From Vibrio fluvialis (lineage in GTDB: Bacteria > Pseudomonadota > Gammaproteobacteria > Enterobacterales > Vibrionaceae), in the NCBI RefSeq assembly GCF_900460245.1, contig NZ_UHIP01000002.1, positions 1,116,001 through 1,180,000 of the forward strand: a DNA stretch of 64,000 nt, in the 5' to 3' direction. A program made the translations under genes and the position numbers. The notes below the pieces were generated by a model. That model was not told where the DNA came from. It saw nothing but the letters and a program-made list of their open reading frames with translations, and searched no databases. Below, in pieces: positions 27,159-36,065 of this stretch; position 1 is the first letter of the stretch, and every line of letters begins with the position of its first letter.

Positions 27159-27698
27159 TTAACTTTCCACGTCAGTTGTAAAGTGCTCGGCCGCCATGGC
27201 GAGCAGCTCGCGCTCGATCTCTGGCGTCCAGCCGATGAAGGTACGCCGGGGCATCTGATAGTTCTGTTTGACCCGCCGCCCGCCTTGCCAGCGTCCGGTC
27301 TTGCTGTCGAAGAAGCCATTCACGCGGGTGGTAAACGAGAGCTGGCTGCCCTGATTGTGTTCCTGGCCGATGCGTCCGGCGACGCCCGCCAGACCCACTT
27401 CAAAATGGTGTTCATCGGCCTGCGTGCGCAGGGATTTCGACAGGCCCATCAACATGTTCTTGTTGTTGACGGTATGGCGTAACGATGTCCCGTCCCGCAG
27501 GCTCACTTTTTTGCGCCCTGTGCGGCTCTGGTACGGGTTATTCTCAATGTCCCGCTGCGCCCGGATTTGAGCCCGGAAGAACTGGCGCGCGCGGTTGGCC
27601 ATGCGCCGGTTCAAATCCAGTTTGTCAGTGGCGGTCAGCACCAGACGCTCAACCACCTGAGTAAGCTGCTCCGGTGTTTTCAGCGTGAGCTCGTTCAT
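27159..27698 (-). CDS. Phage virion morphogenesis / tail completion protein (P2 gpS-like)
   Basis: A 179-aa protein with RMANRARQFFRAQIRAQR, NKNMLMGLSKSLRTQ and PRRTFIGWTPEIERELLAMA, the signature of the phage virion morphogenesis (gpS) family. gpS helps connect tail and head. Its start overlaps the stop of the gpR-like gene as ATGA. Confidence 0.85.
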   Translation of the reverse strand: MNELTLKTPEQLTQVVERLVLTATDKLDLNRRMANRARQFFRAQIRAQRDIENNPYQSRTGRKKVSLRDGTSLRHTVNNKNMLMGLSKSLRTQADEHHFEVGLAGVAGRIGQEHNQGSQLSFTTRVNGFFDSKTGRWQGGRRVKQNYQMPRRTFIGWTPEIERELLAMAAEHFTTDVES

Positions 27699-28159
27699 GG
27701 CAAATCATCCAGATGGCCGACAAACAGCACCAGTTCGTTCAGGTCGTCTTCGTCGACACGGGCAGCAAAATCGCCCACGCATTCAAAACGCTCGCCGTGC
27801 TGTTGCCAGTTTCCTTGCGGGTGGGCTTGCAGTGAGAAGGCTTCCCGCAGGTCAATTTTGATTTTGATGTCGCAGCGGCCGTTATCCAGCAGCTCGGTGG
27901 CGAAGGTCGGAAACGGCAATCCTTTTTCCATCCGGTACGGGTCGTGCGTATTCATCCAGGAGACTAAGTGCATCATCAGAATGTGCGGCTGCACTCTGAC
28001 ATCCTGCATAAACACGATGGCGGTGTACTCGAGTTCAAACCCGTCGACGCTGTCGCCCTGAGTACAGAACAGCGCGCCGTCTTCGGCCCAGACGGTGAAG
28101 TTATTGGCATCCGCCACGTGCTCTCTGAACAGGTCCGTTAAACTTTGCAGCGCTTTCAT
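27695..28159 (-). CDS. Tail completion protein (P2 gpR-like)
   Basis: A 154-aa protein in the gpR position, with MKALQSLTDLFREHV at the start and PHILMMHLVSWMNTHDPYR in the middle, as in tail completion proteins. ATG 28159 is preceded by GAGGTGG; a GTG one codon earlier is possible. It overlaps both the gpL and gpS genes. Confidence 0.75.
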   Translation of the reverse strand: MKALQSLTDLFREHVADANNFTVWAEDGALFCTQGDSVDGFELEYTAIVFMQDVRVQPHILMMHLVSWMNTHDPYRMEKGLPFPTFATELLDNGRCDIKIKIDLREAFSLQAHPQGNWQQHGERFECVGDFAARVDEDDLNELVLFVGHLDDLP

Positions 28160-28608
28160 CACACCACCTCAAAACAGTAGGTTTCCCGCCCGTGAAGCAG
28201 CAGATCCACCGCCTGGCGGTATTGCACCTCACAATGGTATTTCTTGCTGCTCAGCGCTTCCTGACGCTCTGCCGCTTCGGCGGTGGCATCGGAGCTGAGG
28301 CGGATGCCAATCAGTTCGCTGGCCGTCAGCGCAAACACCGCCTGGGTGTAGAGCGTGGTACCGGATTCCTCATCGCCGAACTTGTCCTTTGAGAGCGCGG
28401 CAAGGCTCTCGTACTGCGCGATGGTATTGACCAGCTCGCGGTGCACCTTAATGCGCGAGACCTTCGCCTGTTGCAGAATGCCTGCCTCTGTCTCATTGCT
28501 GAGGAAATGAAACAGAGACTGAAACTCTGAAATTTTGAGCGCAGGAAAGTTATCCGTGGCGGGCAGCTCGGAGGCATACACGTCGCTTTTATTGCCGATA
28601 AATTCCAT
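28159..28608 (-). CDS. Head completion/stabilisation protein (P2 gpL-like)
   Basis: A 149-aa protein that fits gpL by order (capsid, then completion) and by segments LKISEFQSLFHFLSNETEAG and KFGDEESGTTLYTQAVFAL. gpL caps the filled head before tail joining. In P2 the small terminase gene lies between capsid and gpL; here that interval (28609-28716) is only 108 nt of non-coding sequence. Confidence 0.8.
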   Translation of the reverse strand: MEFIGNKSDVYASELPATDNFPALKISEFQSLFHFLSNETEAGILQQAKVSRIKVHRELVNTIAQYESLAALSKDKFGDEESGTTLYTQAVFALTASELIGIRLSSDATAEAAERQEALSSKKYHCEVQYRQAVDLLLHGRETYCFEVV

Positions 28609-28716
28609 ACATCACCTTTGAGGGAATGCAGGCAGCAGTGCACGAATAACAATCTGTGTAGGAGCCAGATTGATAACGTGACAGAGCCTGCATTGGAGGG
28701 GGTCAGTCTGGCGCGG

Positions 28717-29754
28717 TTATACCCACGCCCCGTTAATCTTGAGTTTGACGTTGCCGAACTCGACCGCCGCCACTTTTTCAAGCTGCTCGATGACGTAGGC
28801 CATGTTCATCGACTCAAAGTTTTCCATCTGGTCTTTGGCGTCGTTTTTCTTACCAACCGTGCGGCGAACCGAGTCTTCCTGAATGTAGATAGACAGGTTG
28901 TCGTAGCTGGTCACCATGATGCCCGTTGACGGGAAGCCCGGAACCGACACCGCAGGCAGGCCGCCATAGGTGCCGATGACCTGACGTTCCTGAATCTTGC
29001 TCTTTTCTGTCGGCGTATTGCCGTGCGCGTCGTAGAACTTGGCCTTTTCATAGGCCAGCAGATCAGAGCCGATGATGGCAATCAGGTCAGAGTCGTTTTC
29101 GCATGCCGGGTGCAGCAGGTTTTTCAGGTTCAGCACCGCCAGATCGAGGTTGGCAAAGTCGCCGCCTTCACCAATTTGGATAACGCCGGAGCCTTCTACG
29201 CCTTCGGTGATTAAACGTTCGGCGTTGTGCTCACGCATTGCCTGGAACCAGCCTTTGTTGACGTCTTCGCCGTTCGGGTTGGCGGCGGCATCCGTATTCG
29301 CGGCCGCGGTTTTACCAAACCAGCCGACGGTGATTTTGTTGGCATCGATCTGCTCGCGGGTGTGTTTGGACACAATCTGGTTGAAGCTCTTCATGTGCGC
29401 CCAGGCATCAAGCTTGGCATAACGGATCGCCGTGTCGAAGTTGGTCTGTACACAGGCGTAAGGCATGGCTCTCATGCCGTGGTAGTCTTTCGGTTTGCGC
29501 TCGCCGTCGCCGGAGGTGTCGGTGCGGCTGGCAATCATGCCGCTCACACCCAGACCAATGGCTTCACCAATCTGGTTTTTCACGGTGATGATGTTGATTC
29601 GGCTCAGGAACCAGTTACTTTCACGAATGGCCGCGATGATGCGCTGAGTTCCGTTCGGCGAGACGTTGAACATCTCGGTGGCGTTCTCGACGCCGTTTTG
29701 CTGCGCGACCGCCTGAACGTAGGCGCTCAGTTTCTTTTTGGTATGCTCTTGCAT
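28717..29754 (-). CDS. Major capsid protein (P2 gpN-like)
   Basis: A 345-aa HK97-fold capsid precursor. The N-terminal KKLSAYVQAVAQQNGVENA and FNVSPNGTQRIIAAIRES, the central DLIAIIGSDLLAYEK and the C-terminal NLSIYIQEDSVRRTVGKK match the P2 capsid family. The N-terminus is expected to be processed by the neighbouring scaffold/protease. Confidence 0.9.
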   Translation of the reverse strand: MQEHTKKKLSAYVQAVAQQNGVENATEMFNVSPNGTQRIIAAIRESNWFLSRINIITVKNQIGEAIGLGVSGMIASRTDTSGDGERKPKDYHGMRAMPYACVQTNFDTAIRYAKLDAWAHMKSFNQIVSKHTREQIDANKITVGWFGKTAAANTDAAANPNGEDVNKGWFQAMREHNAERLITEGVEGSGVIQIGEGGDFANLDLAVLNLKNLLHPACENDSDLIAIIGSDLLAYEKAKFYDAHGNTPTEKSKIQERQVIGTYGGLPAVSVPGFPSTGIMVTSYDNLSIYIQEDSVRRTVGKKNDAKDQMENFESMNMAYVIEQLEKVAAVEFGNVKLKINGAWV

Positions 29755-29796
29755 GTGTTTACCTATACAAATGGGGTGAGAGACTAAAGCCGGCGC

Positions 29797-30609
29797 TTAC
29801 AGATACGGCTCGGGTTCCGCATCCTGACCCGCCAGTGTGCGCGCCTGCTCATCCGTGATGCTGCTCAGTTTGGTGGTCAGTTCACCAAGCTGGGAGGAGA
29901 GCATTTCGACTTTCTCTTCCAGCTCGCTTTTCTGCGGCTCGTCTTTAACTTCCGGCTCTGCGGGCTGCTCTTTGGCGCTGAGTGTCTGCACCAGTTGGCC
30001 GAGCTGATCGCTCAGCTTGGTGTTCTGTTCAATTTGTTGCTGCAGCAGCTCTTCGGTTTCTTTGTTCATGTCGTCTTCTTCCTCAGTGTGAGAGAGCTGC
30101 TCGGGCGCGTTTTCGCCTTTGAGCCAGCTTTTGAATTTTTGAAACATCGAGAGTTCGTCGTCGGTGCTCTGATGTGAAAAGTGTTCTGGTTTGATGGGGA
30201 AATGCGTCTGCACGTACTTCTTGCCATCGGACTGACTGGACAAATGGATTTGCGTGGTGCCGAGTGACGCAGGTTTGTCGGTCAGTGCCAGACCCGTCAG
30301 ATAGGCCTTATCAGTGTCAGCAAATTTTTCAATCAGTTCGCACGAGGTATGCAGCAGTTGCCCCTGTTCTACCGCACTCAATAAGAGTGAGTTGGGTTTC
30401 AGCACCGCAAACAGTTTGTCGCCACGCTTTTCCACCGACTGCACCGAACCGAATTTTTTGCCAAGGACGAAGTGTTCTTCATTGATCCGCGCGGTATAGA
30501 CCTCGGGGTTATAGCTCTCTGCGATTTCATCAATGATGTTCTGCCCAATCACACGTCCGTCGACGGTCGTGCCTGCCTGCAAAATACAAATGGGTTGTGA
30601 CTGAAACAT
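29797..30609 (-). CDS. Capsid scaffold and maturation protease (P2 gpO-like)
   Basis: A 270-aa protein with an N-terminal serine-protease domain (GRVIGQNIIDEIAESYNP; candidate Asp in TVDGR, His in NEEHF, Ser in HTSCELIEKF) and a C-terminal scaffold of charged coiled coil from about residue 165 (NKETEELLQQQIEQNTKL onward). gpO cleaves itself, capsid and scaffold during head maturation. It is first in the late operon running to the tape measure; a late activator site lies 69 bp upstream. Confidence 0.9.
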   Translation of the reverse strand: MFQSQPICILQAGTTVDGRVIGQNIIDEIAESYNPEVYTARINEEHFVLGKKFGSVQSVEKRGDKLFAVLKPNSLLLSAVEQGQLLHTSCELIEKFADTDKAYLTGLALTDKPASLGTTQIHLSSQSDGKKYVQTHFPIKPEHFSHQSTDDELSMFQKFKSWLKGENAPEQLSHTEEEDDMNKETEELLQQQIEQNTKLSDQLGQLVQTLSAKEQPAEPEVKDEPQKSELEEKVEMLSSQLGELTTKLSSITDEQARTLAGQDAEPEPYL

Positions 30610-30677
30610 GCCTGAATGCTCCTGAATTCGATGATTCCAATCTAACCAATGGCCTTAACTTTTTGTATTCACGGCGA

Positions 30678-30698
30678 TTCTAGATACCCGATATAGAA
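30678..30698. promoter_or_regulatory. Predicted late-activator (Ogr-like) site between divergent head operons
   Basis: TTCTAGAT-ACCCG-ATATAGAA, an imperfect palindrome with a 5-nt spacer, lying between the divergent scaffold (-) and terminase (+) genes. The same 21-bp pattern occurs upstream of the lysis operon (39934-39954) and the baseplate operon (46614-46634). One site here could drive both directions. Confidence 0.65.
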
Positions 30699-30743
30699 AG
30701 TCTCTCTGCTGAGTCGCGGCGGGCTCTGTTGCACACTGCCAGC

Positions 30744-32504
30744 ATGAAAACGAATCTGGCTATTGAGCAATCCTCACCGATGTACACCGCAGACCAAACC
30801 AAAGCGCTTGGGCTGTATCTGCGTCAGTACAAACCTGCCGAAGTTGCGCAGGCGGTGGGCGTTGCGGTGCGAACCGTCCAGCAATGGATTTCGAAATTTG
30901 ACTGGAAAGCGATGCGGGACGATGCGCCCGTAGAGCTGATGCTGCGCCAGCGGATCGCCTATCTGTTGTGGCTTGACCAAAAGCACGATGAGCAGCTCAA
31001 AGAGCTGGAAATGCTGCTGGCCCAGAAGCGCAAACGCGATGAAGCCGAAAGCCGGCCGCATCGGCCTGCAAGCAGTCACAGCGAAGGCAATAAGCGTGGC
31101 CGCAAGCCGAACAAAGTGAAGAACGATGTTTCGCACATCACTCAAACGGTGCTGAATGAGTTTCGTGAAAAGACGTTTTTCGAGTACCAGAAAGACATTC
31201 ACGCCCACAAGTGCAATCCGGAGCTGAACGAGTTCCGCTTCTACCTCAAATCGCGCCAGATTGGCCTGACGTATTACTTCGCCTATGAAGCGTTTGAGGA
31301 TGCGGTACTGAACGGTGACAACCAGGTGTTTTTGTCGGCCTCGCGCAAGCAGTCCGAAATCTTCAAAAACTACATCCGCCGTTTCGCGCTGGAAATTGGC
31401 GATGTGGAGCTCAAAGGCAAAGATGAGCTGCAACTTTCCAATGGCGCGACGTTTTACTTCCTCTCCACCAACGCCCGCACATCGCAGGGCTTTAACGGCC
31501 ATGTCTATTTCGATGAAGTGTTCTGGATCCCCAAATTCGGAGAGCTGGACGATTACGCGGGCGGGATGTCGATTCACGACAAGTACCGCACCACGTATCT
31601 GTCGACGCCGTCGACCGTGGCGCATGAAGCGTATCCGAAGTGGCAGGGCAAGAAAGAGCAAGGCATTGACATCAGCCATGCGGCGCTCAAAAACGGTTCA
31701 CTGGGCGTCGATGGCATTTTCCGTCAGATCATCACCATTGATGACGCGATTGAGAAAGGCGCCACGTTCTTCAACATGGAGAAACTGCGCCGTAAGTACC
31801 CGGACAAAACCGTATTCGACAACCTGCTGCGCTGCGTGTTTCTGGATGATTCGGCGTCCATCTTTGCGCTCAAAGCGCTGCTGGCGTGTAAAACCGATTC
31901 ATCGCTGTGGAAGGACGTGGACCACAACAAGGCTAGGCCAGCGGGCAACGCCGAAGTGTTGGTGGGCTATGACCCGCGCGGCGGCGGTCAGGGCGAAGGC
32001 TCCGACGATGCCGGATTGGTGGTTGCACTTAAACCCAAACGCAAAGGCGGCGTGTTCCGGCTGATTGAACGGGCGCGCCTGAAAGGCTCCAGCTACGAGC
32101 AGCAGGCGCTCGCGATTAAAGCCATGACCGAGAAATATAACGTGGTGCATCTGGCGATTGATGTCAGCGGCGTCGGGTCGGCCGTGGCCGAGCTGGTGCG
32201 CAAGTTCTACCCGAGCCTGATTGAGCTGGACTATTCGCCGGAAGTGAAACGGATGATGGTGTACAAGGCGCGCGAAATCATCAACGACGGGCGTCTGCAG
32301 TTCGACGGGGAATGGGATGACCTGGTGCATTCCTTTCTGATGATCCGACAGCAGACCACCAAAGCCAGCAATCAGGTGACCTTTATTTCTACCCGCAGCA
32401 AGGTGGGCTCGCACGCTGACCTGGCCTGGGCTTCGATGCATGTGATGCACTGGGAGCCGATTGATATTCACAGCGAGGATGACACCACGGTGTCGTTCTT
32501 CTAG
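30744..32504 (+). CDS. Terminase large subunit (P2 gpP-like)
   Basis: A 586-aa packaging motor. The N-terminus has a helix-turn-helix-like segment (EVAQAVGVAVRTVQQWISKF). The ATPase has SRQIGLTYYFAYEA (Walker A region, about 172) and HVYFDEVFW (Walker B, about 255). The nuclease domain has VGYDPRGGGQGEGSDDAG and AIDVSGVGSAVAELV. ATG 30744 is my choice among a TTG at 30729 and ATGs at 30744 and 30780; none has a strong ribosome site. Portal follows 10 nt later. Confidence 0.93.
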   Translation: MKTNLAIEQSSPMYTADQTKALGLYLRQYKPAEVAQAVGVAVRTVQQWISKFDWKAMRDDAPVELMLRQRIAYLLWLDQKHDEQLKELEMLLAQKRKRDEAESRPHRPASSHSEGNKRGRKPNKVKNDVSHITQTVLNEFREKTFFEYQKDIHAHKCNPELNEFRFYLKSRQIGLTYYFAYEAFEDAVLNGDNQVFLSASRKQSEIFKNYIRRFALEIGDVELKGKDELQLSNGATFYFLSTNARTSQGFNGHVYFDEVFWIPKFGELDDYAGGMSIHDKYRTTYLSTPSTVAHEAYPKWQGKKEQGIDISHAALKNGSLGVDGIFRQIITIDDAIEKGATFFNMEKLRRKYPDKTVFDNLLRCVFLDDSASIFALKALLACKTDSSLWKDVDHNKARPAGNAEVLVGYDPRGGGQGEGSDDAGLVVALKPKRKGGVFRLIERARLKGSSYEQQALAIKAMTEKYNVVHLAIDVSGVGSAVAELVRKFYPSLIELDYSPEVKRMMVYKAREIINDGRLQFDGEWDDLVHSFLMIRQQTTKASNQVTFISTRSKVGSHADLAWASMHVMHWEPIDIHSEDDTTVSFF

Positions 32505-32514
32505 GAGACAGAAC

Positions 32515-33480
32515 GTGATTGAGATTGAATTTTCTAACCCGGTCAGTGTGATGAATAGCGATATTCTCAGCTACCTTGAAGTGGCACTGATTGATGATTT
32601 GTACGAGCCGCCGATCGCACTCGATACGCTGGCCAAAGCGCTGCGCGTTAACCCGATGCACTCGAGCGCGATTGAGTTTAAACGCAATACGCTTACCTAC
32701 GCCGTTACGGTGAGCGATGTGCTGCCGCGCCGCGACCTTAAGCGGTTTATTCAGGACTACCTCACCTTTGGCAATGGCTACTTTCAGGTGGTACGCAACC
32801 TGTTCGGGCAGGTGGTTCACATCAGACACCTTCCGGCGCTCTACATGCGCCGCCGCGGTGATTTGGGTTACACCTACAAGCCCCGCGCCTACAGCAATGA
32901 AGGGCGGATTGATTACCGCGACGGGCAGATTTTTCACCTGGCTGAATACGATGTGGCGCAGGAGCTGTACGGCCTGCCGCAACACGTCAGCGGGCTGACC
33001 TCTATCTGGCTCAACGACGATGCCACGCTGTTCCGCCGCCAGTATTACCGCAACGGTTCGCACGCAGGTTACCTGCTGTATATGAACGAGCCGGGCATGA
33101 CCAAAGAGACGGAAAACGACATTCGCAACAAGCTGCAGGCCAAAGAAGGGATGGCGTTCAAAAACCTGTTTGTAAATGCCAAGGGGAAAGACACCAAAGC
33201 GCCGGAACTCAAACCCATCGGCCAGGTGGAAGCGAAAGACTCGTTCAAAGACGTGAAGAACCAGACCATGAACGATGTGTTGGCCCTGCACCGCGTGCCG
33301 ATTGAGCTGATGAGCATCCGCCGCGAGAGTATTACCTCACTCGATCTCAACAAAGTGGACTGGCTATTCCACAAAAATGAGTTGTTGCCGCTGATTGATT
33401 CACTGGCCGAATTGAACGGGTTTGTGGGGAGTGAAGTGTTGAAACTGAATGAGTATGTGAGTTTGGGGCAAGATAGCTGA
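32515..33480 (+). CDS. Phage portal protein (P2 gpQ / PBSX family)
   Basis: A 321-aa portal subunit. Motifs FGNGYFQVVRNLFGQVVHIR, HLPALYMRRR and MNDVLALHRVPIELMSI match the PBSX/gpQ family. GTG 32515 is chosen for the AGGAG at 32503-32507; the frame is open upstream only over the terminase end. The dodecameric portal is the DNA gate of the head and docks the terminase. Confidence 0.92.
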   Translation: MIEIEFSNPVSVMNSDILSYLEVALIDDLYEPPIALDTLAKALRVNPMHSSAIEFKRNTLTYAVTVSDVLPRRDLKRFIQDYLTFGNGYFQVVRNLFGQVVHIRHLPALYMRRRGDLGYTYKPRAYSNEGRIDYRDGQIFHLAEYDVAQELYGLPQHVSGLTSIWLNDDATLFRRQYYRNGSHAGYLLYMNEPGMTKETENDIRNKLQAKEGMAFKNLFVNAKGKDTKAPELKPIGQVEAKDSFKDVKNQTMNDVLALHRVPIELMSIRRESITSLDLNKVDWLFHKNELLPLIDSLAELNGFVGSEVLKLNEYVSLGQDS

Positions 33481-33928
33481 AGCCTTCGGCTAATCTCTGG
33501 GCCAATGTATTCTGCGTTGGCTCGCAGATAAACGACGTAATTCATCTTTGCCCCAAAAGAGTTAACGCGTTGTTTGTGGCGCAGTCAAACGCATACTTTC
33601 TCGCCTACAAATTTTCATCCATTTAACTCAAATGTTGCCATTCTCTTTGCAATGCCTAAAAGCTGGGCAGGCATACAGTTATATAGAAATTATGATGATT
33701 TTTATCTCAACTTCGTGCGCGTTTTCACATTCCGATATGCATGAATATTCTTAAAATCATGCAATTATAAAACCTATGGGTTAGATAATAGGTTTGGGGA
33801 AACGCGCATGCGCGTTTTTCCAGATGGTGAATTTAGCAAATTGCTGATAAGTTCATTACATACAAGTAGTTAACTGTGCGCGTTTTTACTGGTCTAATGA
33901 GATAAACGCGCATGCGCAATAATAAAAT
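33481..33928. other. Non-coding segment after the portal gene with repeated palindromes
   Basis: About 450 bases without a convincing gene. It holds an 18-bp perfect palindrome at 33800-33817 (AAACGCGCATGCGCGTTT) and a second copy of its core, GCGCATGCGC, at 33908-33917. GCGCGTTTT-type fragments also occur near 33713 and 33874. AT content rises past 33640. The phage cos site may lie in this region by analogy with P2, but I cannot identify it. Confidence 0.5.
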
Positions 33929-33960
33929 GTTAGGCATCAGATACTTTTACGAGGATTATA

Positions 33961-34725
33961 GTGAAGATAATACCTACTGAAGAAGCAGCATTTGACTCAG
34001 ATATGTCGTTAAAAAAAATGATAAAGGTCTTAGAATGCTATATAGAAATTAATCATGAAATGAGGTCTATTTCGCAGGCTCTTTTGGGCTTATATGATTC
34101 TAGTTATGAACAGAAGTCACTTCCTAACCTAGAGTTTTCTAATGAGCAGTTGGAAGAACTAAAGGACATTGAAAACTCGTTTGCTCCTCTTATCGAGGAG
34201 TACAATACGTCAAGAGATCCCTTTCAAGTCATGAGAGATTCACTCTGGGATATTAAGAGAGAACTTGGAACATACTCTACATTGATGTTAGTTAACAGTA
34301 AGCTAGTTATGAGCTTAGAGCTGCTTTTATCAGGTGCAATTGTTACGTATGCTAAAGCTTTTAATGCGTCACAGAGACGAACAAATCTAGATGCTACAAA
34401 AATATTTACTAATAAAGAGCAATTAGATTTTCATAAGTATGTAATCGATCTCCGAAATAAACACTATGCACACTCAGAGTATGAACTAAGTAAGCATACT
34501 TTGAGATTCATGTTAACTGAGGATTCAGAGGAAATTAACCTAAATACTACTGCTCATAGTTGGACAGAACTCTGGTCAACATTTGACTATATGCAGCTTT
34601 TTGGCTTGCTCGAAACAGTAAAACGTTACTTAAAGAAAGAAATAGCAGGTAAATCAAGTGTAATTAAAGATAGGTTGACACCAGAACAAAAAGAAGTGTT
34701 GAAGTCTGCATACAAAGCTGCCTAA
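33961..34725 (+). CDS. Integron-cassette gene: HEPN-like protein
   Basis: A 254-aa, mostly helical protein with low GC. DLRNKHYAHSEYE carries the R-x(4-6)-H pattern of HEPN ribonucleases and lies after a long helix (STLMLVNSKLVMSLELLLSG), the usual place. The start is GTG 33961 with GAGG upstream. The stop codon is part of a downstream attC and the gene begins 26 nt after a GTTAGGC junction, so it is a gene cassette. Many HEPN proteins are toxins or phage-abortive RNases; activity here is inference. Confidence 0.75.
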   Translation: MKIIPTEEAAFDSDMSLKKMIKVLECYIEINHEMRSISQALLGLYDSSYEQKSLPNLEFSNEQLEELKDIENSFAPLIEEYNTSRDPFQVMRDSLWDIKRELGTYSTLMLVNSKLVMSLELLLSGAIVTYAKAFNASQRRTNLDATKIFTNKEQLDFHKYVIDLRNKHYAHSEYELSKHTLRFMLTEDSEEINLNTTAHSWTELWSTFDYMQLFGLLETVKRYLKKEIAGKSSVIKDRLTPEQKEVLKSAYKAA

Positions 34726-34846
34726 CAAAGCGTTTAAGACGGATTCCCAACGCTTGGCATTTTTAGTTTGCTTCAGTTTTAGTGTTTACGGCACAATGGT
34801 TTAGGTTGGGTGGTAGCGTTGCTCACCACTTAACGCGGCGTTAGGC
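34723..34846 (+). repeat. attC recombination site (Vibrio type) of cassette B1
   Basis: About 124 bp starting TAACAAAGCGTTTAAGACGG, at the cassette gene's stop codon, and ending ACTTAACGCGGCGTTAGGC. The two ends are complementary, and the inside has the CCCAACGCTTGGCATTTTTA and GTAGCGTTGCTCACCAC blocks of Vibrio superintegron repeats. The recombination point is the G/TTAGGC near 34840. Confidence 0.85.
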
Positions 34847-34884
34847 CTCGTTTACTCTAGCATAGGCGGACAAGGAAAATTTAA

Positions 34885-35832
34885 GTGGAAGAATTAAAGC
34901 ATCAAATAAGAATGCAAGCTACTGCCAATGTGTTTCAAACTATGGGCACGGAAGGTTCTGGTGCCAAAGTTATCGAACAATTTAAAAGCATGCCTGATGA
35001 ACTACTAGATATGCTGGGAACAAATGCAGGTATCAAGAAAGAGCACTTACCAATATATCGCAAGTTAACTCGAGGCGAAGAAAATGATTTTACTGAAAAG
35101 CTTCAGAATTTTAAGGATGAACTGAAAACAGGAGATATTATTCTTGTAACTGGTACTTCAAACTCCTCAAAGGTATTGGCGAAATTACAAAAAACAGTTT
35201 ACTCAAAAGCTCGATCTAGTCATGTTGTAATCGTTCTAGCCGACTTTATATGTATAGATGCAATGCCCAATATCGGTGTTTCTCTTAAATTAATACCTGA
35301 AGTTTTGAATGATGTTCAAGAAGGTTGGCGGATTATTAGATTTAAAGGACTACAAGAGAAAGACAGTGAGTTGCTCAGCAAGACATGCGCTTATTATATT
35401 GAGCAACCATATATAATTTTGCCAAAAAAGAAACCGGCAAAGAAATTCTCATACTGTTCCGAATTAGCACGTAAAGTTTATCTTGATAGCAAAATTAAAA
35501 ATACTGGGATTCCAAATAATACTATTATAAAGCCATGTGATTTCGATAAAATCGCCGATCAAAATAGTCAGTGGCTAGACGTAACAGATTCCGTTAAGCC
35601 TTATGTAGAGTTCTGTATAGAATATGAAGGGGTCTTAAAGTTCATAGCTAAGAGCTTTACACAAGGCATAGAGCTAAACCGGCAACGATTTAGCGAACGA
35701 AGAAAAGTTAAAGAAAATGTATCGAAAATGCATAAAAAAGGTGTGATTACCGACTCTGGTGCAGCTCAGATAAAAAATAAAATAGAGTTACTTGAAAAAT
35801 CATTAAACTATAAGTTTTGGGATTATCAATAA
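34885..35832 (+). CDS. Integron-cassette gene: permuted NlpC/P60 (YiiX-like) protein
   Basis: A 315-aa protein whose middle matches circularly permuted papain-like (YiiX/NlpC-P60) enzymes: LKTGDIILVTGT, then SSHVVIVLADFICIDAMPN with the catalytic His, and later SYCSELARKVYLDSK with the catalytic Cys. Helical, charged arms flank it on both sides. Such folds act as amidases or acyltransferases on peptidoglycan or lipid substrates. GTG 34885 has AAGGA upstream. It is the second cassette of the array; the target is unknown. Confidence 0.72.
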   Translation: MEELKHQIRMQATANVFQTMGTEGSGAKVIEQFKSMPDELLDMLGTNAGIKKEHLPIYRKLTRGEENDFTEKLQNFKDELKTGDIILVTGTSNSSKVLAKLQKTVYSKARSSHVVIVLADFICIDAMPNIGVSLKLIPEVLNDVQEGWRIIRFKGLQEKDSELLSKTCAYYIEQPYIILPKKKPAKKFSYCSELARKVYLDSKIKNTGIPNNTIIKPCDFDKIADQNSQWLDVTDSVKPYVEFCIEYEGVLKFIAKSFTQGIELNRQRFSERRKVKENVSKMHKKGVITDSGAAQIKNKIELLEKSLNYKFWDYQ

Positions 35833-35934
35833 GGCCTAACAAGCGCCTCAACAAAGGACGTAAAAAGCTTGGCTTACGCTCCTTCGTCGCTAATTATAGC
35901 CAAGCATTTTACGCCTGTTAGGCAGGCGTTACCC
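35833..35934 (+). repeat. attC site of cassette B2
   Basis: About 102 bp from GCCTAACAAGCGCCTCAACA to AGGCGTTACCCC, with complementary ends and an internal fold (AAAAAGCTTGGCTTACG paired with AGCCAAGCATTTTACG). It starts one base after the cassette stop. It belongs to a different attC sequence group from the neighbouring site, as is common in large integrons. Confidence 0.78.
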
Positions 35935-36065
35935 CATAGAAATCTTTATCCGAAATTCTCCTGATAATGCCGACGCCCTAACTCGGATATGTCCAAATGT
36001 GAGTTTATTCATGCCCACCAGAGCCTAGAGCAACCTCATGCTGCCTAGGCTCAAACCAGTTTTCA

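Noticed and set aside
30774..31679. 301-codon minus-strand frame
   Set aside because: Antisense shadow of the large terminase.
32389..33291. 300-codon minus-strand frame
   Set aside because: Antisense shadow of the terminase end and portal gene.
33770..33935. Possible additional attC before the HEPN-like cassette
   Set aside because: The right end has GTTAGGC, but I could not find a complementary TAAC end; treated as a junction only.
34720..35940. CRISPR-like repeat array
   Set aside because: The repeats are long, gene-separated and of attC structure, with no regular short spacers anywhere in the window.
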